A program made the position numbers and the translations under genes. This document shows positions 59,296 to 64,000 of a DNA stretch of 64,000 nt, in pieces (within the stretch, counting starts at the first letter, position 1; each line of letters starts with the position of its first letter). The notes under the pieces were generated by a model. It was not told the DNA's origin, did no database searches, and worked only from the letters and a program-made list of their open reading frames with translations. The DNA lies in assembly GCF_003330765.1 (NCBI RefSeq), contig NZ_CP024903.1:1860001-1924000 (forward strand), given 5' to 3'. This stretch comes from Burkholderia pyrrocinia (GTDB taxonomy: Bacteria; Pseudomonadota; Gammaproteobacteria; Burkholderiales; Burkholderiaceae).

Positions 59296-60720
59296 TTACC
59301 GCGGCGGATACGCGAGCAGCTCGCTGTCGTCGAGATGCTCGCGGCGGCTGCGGCGCGTCAGCCCGTACGCGACGACCAGCACGCCGAGGCTCGCGATGCC
59401 GAGCCAAAGTGGCTTGCGCTGGTCCGGGATGAACGCCATCGCGACGAGGATGCCGACCATGCCGATGATCGCGACCCAGGTCAGGTACGGATACGCCCAC
59501 ATCTTGACGCGCAGCTTGCCGGCGGCCACCGGGTCGAGACGCTTGCGCAGGCGCAGTTGCGAGAACGCGATCAGCACGTACACGAACAGCGCGACGGTGC
59601 CGTACGAATTGACGAGGAACGCGAACACGGTGTCGGGCGACACGTACGACATCACGACCGACACATAACCGAACACCGTGCCGAGCAGGATCGCGCGCAC
59701 CGGCACGCCGCGCTTGTTGACCTTCGCGAGCGCGGCCGGCGCGTCGCCGTGGCGAGTCAGCGCGAACAGCATCCGCGATGCTGCATAGAGTCCCGAGTTG
59801 AGCGCGGACAGCACGGCGGTCAGCACGATCGCGTTCATCACGTTGGCGGCGGCCGGCAGGCCCATCACTTCCAGCGCGCTCACGTACGGCGTGGCCATCT
59901 GCGCCGAATTCCACGGCACCAGCGCGACGACGAGTGCCACCGAGCCGACGTAGAACACCAGCACGCGCGTGATCACCGAATTGGTTGCCTTCGCAACAGC
60001 CTTGGCCGGCTCCTTGGCCTCGGCCGCCGCGATCGTGACGATCTCGGCGCCGAAGTAGAACCCGGTGGCCGCGACCGCCCCGCTCATCACCGGCCCGATG
60101 CCGAGCGGCATGAAGCCGCCGTGGCCGAGCAGCGTCGGCAGCACGGCCGTCGTGTGCATCGACGCGGGCCACAGGCCGAGCACGTACAGGCCGCCGAGGA
60201 ACAGGAACACGATGATCGCGCCGACCTTGATCGACGAGAACCAGAATTCGAACTCGCCGTAGCTGCCGACCGAAATCAGGTTGGTGAGCGTCAGCACGAC
60301 CAGCAGCGCGAGGCTGATGATCCACGCGGGTGTGTCGGGCAGCCAGAACTGCACGAGCTTCGCGCCCGCGACCGCTTCGAGCGCGACGACGATCACCCAG
60401 AAATACCAGTACATCCAGCCGGTGAGAAAACCCGCCATCCTGCCGGGCCCGCGCCAGTTGCCGAACGCGAGCCGCGCGTACTCGTAGAACGAGCCGACGG
60501 CCGGCATCGCGCACGCCATCTCGCCGAGCATCCGCATCACGAGCACGACGAGCCCGCCCGTGATCAGGAACGACAGGATCGCGGCCGGCCCGGTCTGCTG
60601 AATCACCACGCCGCTGCCGACGAACAGCCCGGCACCGATCACGCCGCCAAGCGCGATCATCGTCATGTGGCGCTGCTTGAGCCCACATTTCAGGTCACTC
60701 TGGTTCTTCGAGGGTTGCAT
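59296..60720 (-). CDS. APC-family amino acid permease (GabP-like)
   Basis: A 474-residue transporter with twelve hydrophobic segments. IALGGVIGAGLFVGSG and the KVNKRGVPVRAIL loop place it with the GabP/AnsP/LysP amino acid permeases; FYFGAEIVTIAAAEAKEPAKAV is like GabP. It should import GABA or a related amine by proton symport. It lies 184 bases after an oxidase of the PuuB/DadA group, and together they suggest use of an amine or D-amino acid. GGAGAAG precedes the ATG. Confidence 0.9.
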   Translation of the reverse strand: MQPSKNQSDLKCGLKQRHMTMIALGGVIGAGLFVGSGVVIQQTGPAAILSFLITGGLVVLVMRMLGEMACAMPAVGSFYEYARLAFGNWRGPGRMAGFLTGWMYWYFWVIVVALEAVAGAKLVQFWLPDTPAWIISLALLVVLTLTNLISVGSYGEFEFWFSSIKVGAIIVFLFLGGLYVLGLWPASMHTTAVLPTLLGHGGFMPLGIGPVMSGAVAATGFYFGAEIVTIAAAEAKEPAKAVAKATNSVITRVLVFYVGSVALVVALVPWNSAQMATPYVSALEVMGLPAAANVMNAIVLTAVLSALNSGLYAASRMLFALTRHGDAPAALAKVNKRGVPVRAILLGTVFGYVSVVMSYVSPDTVFAFLVNSYGTVALFVYVLIAFSQLRLRKRLDPVAAGKLRVKMWAYPYLTWVAIIGMVGILVAMAFIPDQRKPLWLGIASLGVLVVAYGLTRRSRREHLDDSELLAYPPR

Positions 60721-60904
60721 GTCTTCTCCATATCCAGTTGTCCGGACGCCGCCCGCGCGTCACCGAAGGGTGAACGCGGGCGCCGCCGGCGACGGCACGT
60801 ACAGGGGCGCCTGCAGCCCCGGCCGCACGGATTTCTATTGCTTTTCTTGTATTGGCTTGCCCGGCGCGGGCGTGCTGCGTCGCGCCGGGCGGTGTGCGCC
60901 GCGC

Positions 60905-62320
60905 TCAGGGCTTCTCGTCGTTCCTGAAGTACGACACGTAGAGCATTCGCTGGCCGAGGCGCCGGAACGGCGCGAACGGGTGGCCGGGCAGCGGCGACGT
61001 GAAGATCGGCAGCGTGTGGTGCGCGCCCTTCCCCGCGATCTGCTCGGCCAGCCGGCGGCCGGCCTGCTGCGAGTACGACACGCCGTTGCCGCCATAACCG
61101 AGCGCGTAGTACACCGACTGCCGCGGATCGGGCTGGCACACGCGCGGCATCATGTCGTGGCTCACGTCGACCCAGCCCCACCATGAATAATCGATCTGCA
61201 CGCCGCGCAGCGCGGGAAACTTGCGCGCCATCCCTTCCTTCAGCAGCTCGAAGTGGCGCGGGTTCGGCGCATCGTCGCCGGTGATCGCGCTGCGGCTGCC
61301 GATCTGCAGGCGGCGATCGGGCAGGAAACGATAGTAGAAACGCAGCGTGCGCGTATCGGTCAGCACTTGCGTCGTGCGGAAGTTGCACGCGTCGATCTCG
61401 GCATCGGTCAGCGGCCGGGTGACCATCGAGTTCGACAGGATCGGCATCACCTTGCTGCGCAGCGACGGATGCAGCGTCTGCGCGGTATACGCGCCGGTCG
61501 CAATGCCGACCGCGCGGGCGCGCACGACGCCGCCGGGCGTGCGCAGGTGGTGCACGCCGTCGATCGTCTCGAAGCCGAGCACGGGGCTGCTCGTATGCAC
61601 CTTCGCTCCGGCTTCGCGCGCGAGACGCAGGTAGCCGAACGCGAGCTTCAGCGCGTGGATGCCGATGCCTTCCGGCTCATGCAGCGCGCCGGCCGCCTCG
61701 TGGTCGTTGATGAATTCGCGGCGGAAGGTCTCCGCGCTGAGCAGTTCGGACGGATAGCCGAACACGTCCTTCCACACCTTCGCCTCGGCCGCGAGCTTCG
61801 CCATGATGCGCGGACGATGCGCGATCAGGAAATGGCCGCCCGGCTGCGGCTCGCAGTCGATTTCCGACACGAGCGACTTGAAGTGCTCGAAGCCTTCGAG
61901 GATCTCGTCGTGCATCTTCAGCGCGACGTCCTTGCCCCAGCGCTCGATCCACTGCGAGCGCGACAGCCGGCCCGACGCGTTCTGCCCCTGCCCGCCGTTA
62001 CGGCTGCTGCAGCCCCAGCTCGTGCGATTGGCCTCGAGCACGACGGCCTTGATCCCGTGGTCCCGCGCGAGGCACAGCGCGGTCGCGAGGCCCGTGTAGC
62101 CGGCGCCGATGATCGCGACGTCGACATCGAGATCGCGCGTGACCGGGCCGTCGTCGGGCGGCGGGCTGCCGGCCGTCGCGACCCAGTAGGTCGGCGCGTA
62201 TTGTTTGCCGCAGCCGGGGCCGGGCGACACGAGCGGATCGTAGGTCGGGTCGTAACGCGTATCGTTCGGCCGGCCGTCGGCGAAACCGCTTGCGGTGCGT
62301 TCGATGGAACGGGTCGACAT
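60905..62320 (-). CDS. FAD-dependent amine/amino acid oxidase (PuuB/DAO family)
   Basis: A 471-residue protein of the D-amino acid oxidase superfamily. The FAD dinucleotide motif starts at DVAIIGAGYTGLATAL (about residue 68); SSRNGGQGQ is the flavin-contact motif seen in PuuB (gamma-glutamylputrescine oxidase); YYALGYGGNGVSYS is the C-terminal FAD motif. The N-terminal 60 residues, with YDPLVSPGPG and APTYW, match the usual PuuB extension. Substrate: an amine such as gamma-glutamylputrescine, or another secondary amine. Confidence 0.9.
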   Translation of the reverse strand: MSTRSIERTASGFADGRPNDTRYDPTYDPLVSPGPGCGKQYAPTYWVATAGSPPPDDGPVTRDLDVDVAIIGAGYTGLATALCLARDHGIKAVVLEANRTSWGCSSRNGGQGQNASGRLSRSQWIERWGKDVALKMHDEILEGFEHFKSLVSEIDCEPQPGGHFLIAHRPRIMAKLAAEAKVWKDVFGYPSELLSAETFRREFINDHEAAGALHEPEGIGIHALKLAFGYLRLAREAGAKVHTSSPVLGFETIDGVHHLRTPGGVVRARAVGIATGAYTAQTLHPSLRSKVMPILSNSMVTRPLTDAEIDACNFRTTQVLTDTRTLRFYYRFLPDRRLQIGSRSAITGDDAPNPRHFELLKEGMARKFPALRGVQIDYSWWGWVDVSHDMMPRVCQPDPRQSVYYALGYGGNGVSYSQQAGRRLAEQIAGKGAHHTLPIFTSPLPGHPFAPFRRLGQRMLYVSYFRNDEKP

Positions 62321-62321
62321 G

Positions 62322-62441
62322 TCAGCCCTCCGATGCGGGCTTGCCTGCCGAGCCGCAACGGGCGCGCGAGGCGATTCGACTGACTGATGCGGGGCGCATG
62401 TCCGCCGTGCGGGCGAATGCTGCCGATTGCCTGTGGGTCAT
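62322..62441 (-). CDS. Possible 39-residue leader peptide upstream of the oxidase gene
   Basis: An ATG with AGGAGACAGG in good position starts a 39-codon frame that ends one base before the oxidase ATG (TGACATG). The peptide is basic and Ser/Ala-rich with no recognised domain. The spacing would allow coupled translation. It may instead be a chance frame in GC-rich DNA. Confidence 0.3.
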   Translation of the reverse strand: MTHRQSAAFARTADMRPASVSRIASRARCGSAGKPASEG

Positions 62442-62687
62442 GCCTGTCTCCTGATCGTTCTCTTCGGGTCGATCGTGTGCAGATGCTTCAGTGCGGCGAT
62501 CTGTCAGGGAAAGTGTAGGCAGGCCGTTTTTTCGCAGGTAGGGCCAGTGGGCCGGATTCGCTTGGACCAGCGCGCGGGCCGCCGGGCGGCGGGAGGCGGC
62601 GCACCGAACGGCAGCACGGGCATGCAGCCGCCGGCGACCCGATCGCCGATACGACCCCGCGCACCGCCCCGCCCGCCCGGCTCGACG
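62442..62687. other. Intergenic region between oxidase and MHS transporter genes
   Basis: No gene is seen. A six-T run at 62529-62534 and GC-rich imperfect hairpins near 62573-62600 may end leftward transcription from the transporter gene. No promoter with both boxes was found for the oxidase. Confidence 0.4.
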
Positions 62688-63992
62688 TCACATCGCGCGC
62701 ACCGCGACGCCGGCCACGCCGCCGCGCTTCTCGATCGCTCGCGCGGACACGATCGACAGGAGTGCAGACAACATCACGTAAACCCCGACGAGCCAGGGTG
62801 CACCGCCGTTCGCGCGCAGCAGCGCGGTCGCGACGATCGGCGTCAGGCCGCTCGCGAAGATGCCCGACACCTGGTAGACGAACGAGATGCCCGTATAGCG
62901 CACGTTCGCATCGAACAGCTCGGCGAACAGCGCGGCCTCCGGCCCGTACGCCATCGCGTAGAAAATCCCGAACGGGATCACCAGCGCGAGCCATACCACG
63001 AGCAGGTTCGACGAGTGCGCCTGCAGCAGCCAGAACGCGGGCAGGACCGACAGCCCGCACAGCGTCGCGCCCCACCGGTACACGCGCGCGCGGCCGAGCC
63101 GGTCCGACAGGCCGCCGAACACGGGGATGAATACGCACATCACGACCGCCGCGCTCATCACGCCGAGCAGCGCGTCGCCGCGCGAGATCGACAGGTTGCG
63201 CGTCATGTAGCCGATCGAGAACACCGCGAACACGTTGAAGAACACGCCGTCGATATAGCGCGCGCCCATCCCCAGCAGGATCGCCCGTCGATAGTTGCCC
63301 AGCAGCTCGACCACCGGCAGCTTCGTGTCGCGCCGCTGGCGCTTGAGCGCGACGAACTCGGGCGTATCGGCCACGCGCGTGCGGATGTAGAAACCCACCG
63401 CCACCAGCAGCAGCGACGCCGCGAACGCGACGCGCCAGCCCCATGCGAGGAACGCGGCGTCCGGCAACGCGCGCGACAGCGCCGCGACGACGCCGGCCGC
63501 GAGGCACAGCCCGATCGCGAGGCCGATCTGCGGCAGGCTCGCATACAGCCCGCGCCGGTGCGGCGGCGCGTATTCGTATGCCATCAGCACCGCGCCGCCC
63601 CACTCGCCGCCGAGGCCGATGCCCTGCAGCACGCGCAGCGTCAGCAGCAGCACCGGCGCCCACATGCCGATCTGCGCGTAGGTCGGCAGGAACGCGACGC
63701 CGGCCGTCGACACGCCCATGATCAGCATCGTCAGGATCAGCGCGGACTTGCGCCCGACGCGGTCGCCGAGATGGCCGAACAGCAGGCCGCCGAGCGGTCG
63801 CGTGACGAAGCCGACCGCGAACGTCGCATACGCGAGCATCGTCGACACGAACGCGTCGCCGGTCGGAAAGTACTGCTTGTCGAACACGATGCCGGCGACC
63901 ACGCCGTACAGGAAAAAGTCATACCACTCGACGGTCGCGCCGATCACGCTGGCCGCGGCCACGCGTCGGACGACCCGGGATTCGATTGCCAT
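62688..63992 (-). CDS. MHS-family MFS transporter (ShiA/KgtP/ProP-type)
   Basis: A 434-residue major-facilitator protein with twelve hydrophobic segments, of the metabolite:proton symporter group. EWYDFFLYGVVAGIVF in segment 1, GHLGDRVGRKSALI between segments 2 and 3 and GIGLGGEWGGAVLMAYEYAP are the hallmark motifs. Typical cargo is shikimate, alpha-ketoglutarate, proline betaine or citrate; closer assignment is not possible. The ATG at 63990-63992 fits the family start; its ribosome binding site would lie outside the window. Confidence 0.93.
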   Translation of the reverse strand: MAIESRVVRRVAAASVIGATVEWYDFFLYGVVAGIVFDKQYFPTGDAFVSTMLAYATFAVGFVTRPLGGLLFGHLGDRVGRKSALILTMLIMGVSTAGVAFLPTYAQIGMWAPVLLLTLRVLQGIGLGGEWGGAVLMAYEYAPPHRRGLYASLPQIGLAIGLCLAAGVVAALSRALPDAAFLAWGWRVAFAASLLLVAVGFYIRTRVADTPEFVALKRQRRDTKLPVVELLGNYRRAILLGMGARYIDGVFFNVFAVFSIGYMTRNLSISRGDALLGVMSAAVVMCVFIPVFGGLSDRLGRARVYRWGATLCGLSVLPAFWLLQAHSSNLLVVWLALVIPFGIFYAMAYGPEAALFAELFDANVRYTGISFVYQVSGIFASGLTPIVATALLRANGGAPWLVGVYVMLSALLSIVSARAIEKRGGVAGVAVRAM

Positions 63993-64000
63993 GCGAGCTT

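Noticed and set aside
1..64000. Mobile elements, CRISPR arrays, tRNA or rRNA genes
   Set aside because: I saw no transposase, integrase, phage gene, regularly spaced repeat or structural RNA signature on reading the window; small RNAs cannot be excluded by eye.

Overview
The window is GC-rich, densely coded DNA with short operons, GGAG-type ribosome binding sites, a Burkholderia-type general porin and many catabolic operons. I infer a Burkholderia-like betaproteobacterium (Burkholderia cepacia complex or a close relative), probably a secondary chromosome rich in accessory metabolism. I see no rRNA, tRNA, CRISPR array, insertion sequence, phage or plasmid origin. The first gene is cut by the window edge; the last gene appears to start 8 bases before the right edge.

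Layout. 1-4241 (-): glutamine-type ABC transporter (GlnHPQ), a C45-family Ntn hydrolase and a class III aminotransferase in one operon behind a strong promoter with a palindrome. 4794-8129: MAPEG membrane protein, alanine racemase, an enoyl-CoA hydratase-like protein and a DUF3592-like membrane protein. 8339-13408 (-): a five-gene chemosensory-like module made of a membrane CheA-like kinase, a minimal MCP-like protein, two CheX-type proteins and CheY. 13802-19284 (-): arginine-type ABC transporter, arginine:pyruvate transaminase (AruH) and an M14 deacylase. 19523 (+): a BetI-like TetR regulator. 20249-27493 (-): polyamine-type ABC transporter, quinone reductase-like flavoprotein, MarC protein and 2-ketoarginine decarboxylase (AruI). 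27637-31763 (+): crotonase, acyl-CoA dehydrogenase and ADP-forming acyl-CoA synthetase. 31831 (-): porin. 33223-35307 (+): hot-dog thioesterase and aldehyde dehydrogenase. 35479-41511: carboxylesterase, asparagine permease, aspartase, LysR regulator and Rhizobium-type asparaginase. 41836-44410: TonB receptor and GNAT. 44677-59083: a sulfonate/taurine region with MocR regulator, Xsc, Pta, TSUP exporter, CobS/CobT-like pair, IclR regulator and a SoeABC-like sulfite dehydrogenase. 59296-63992 (-): GABA-type permease, PuuB/DadA-like oxidase and an MHS-family transporter.

The most striking structure is a candidate regulon. Four promoters between 19371 and 33163 carry the same inverted repeat, TTGAA-N6-TTCAA (one copy has a single mismatch), placed each time over the -35 box and spacer of a promoter of the form TTGAA(C/A)-N17-(-10). 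The TetR gene lies next to the best copy. The sites join AruH and AruI to a CoA-dependent beta-oxidation set, a porin, a thioesterase and an aldehyde dehydrogenase. I propose that these genes form one pathway: arginine is transaminated and decarboxylated to 4-guanidinobutyraldehyde, oxidised to the acid, and then activated to a CoA ester and oxidised like gamma-butyrobetaine instead of being cut by a guanidinobutyrase. No ureohydrolase gene is seen here. The second candidate novelty is the chemosensory-like module, whose two CheX-type proteins end in the same GELELF tail and whose kinase has no CheW-like domain. In the sulfonate region, Xsc makes acetyl phosphate and sulfite, Pta recovers acetyl-CoA, and the TSUP exporter and SoeABC remove sulfite.
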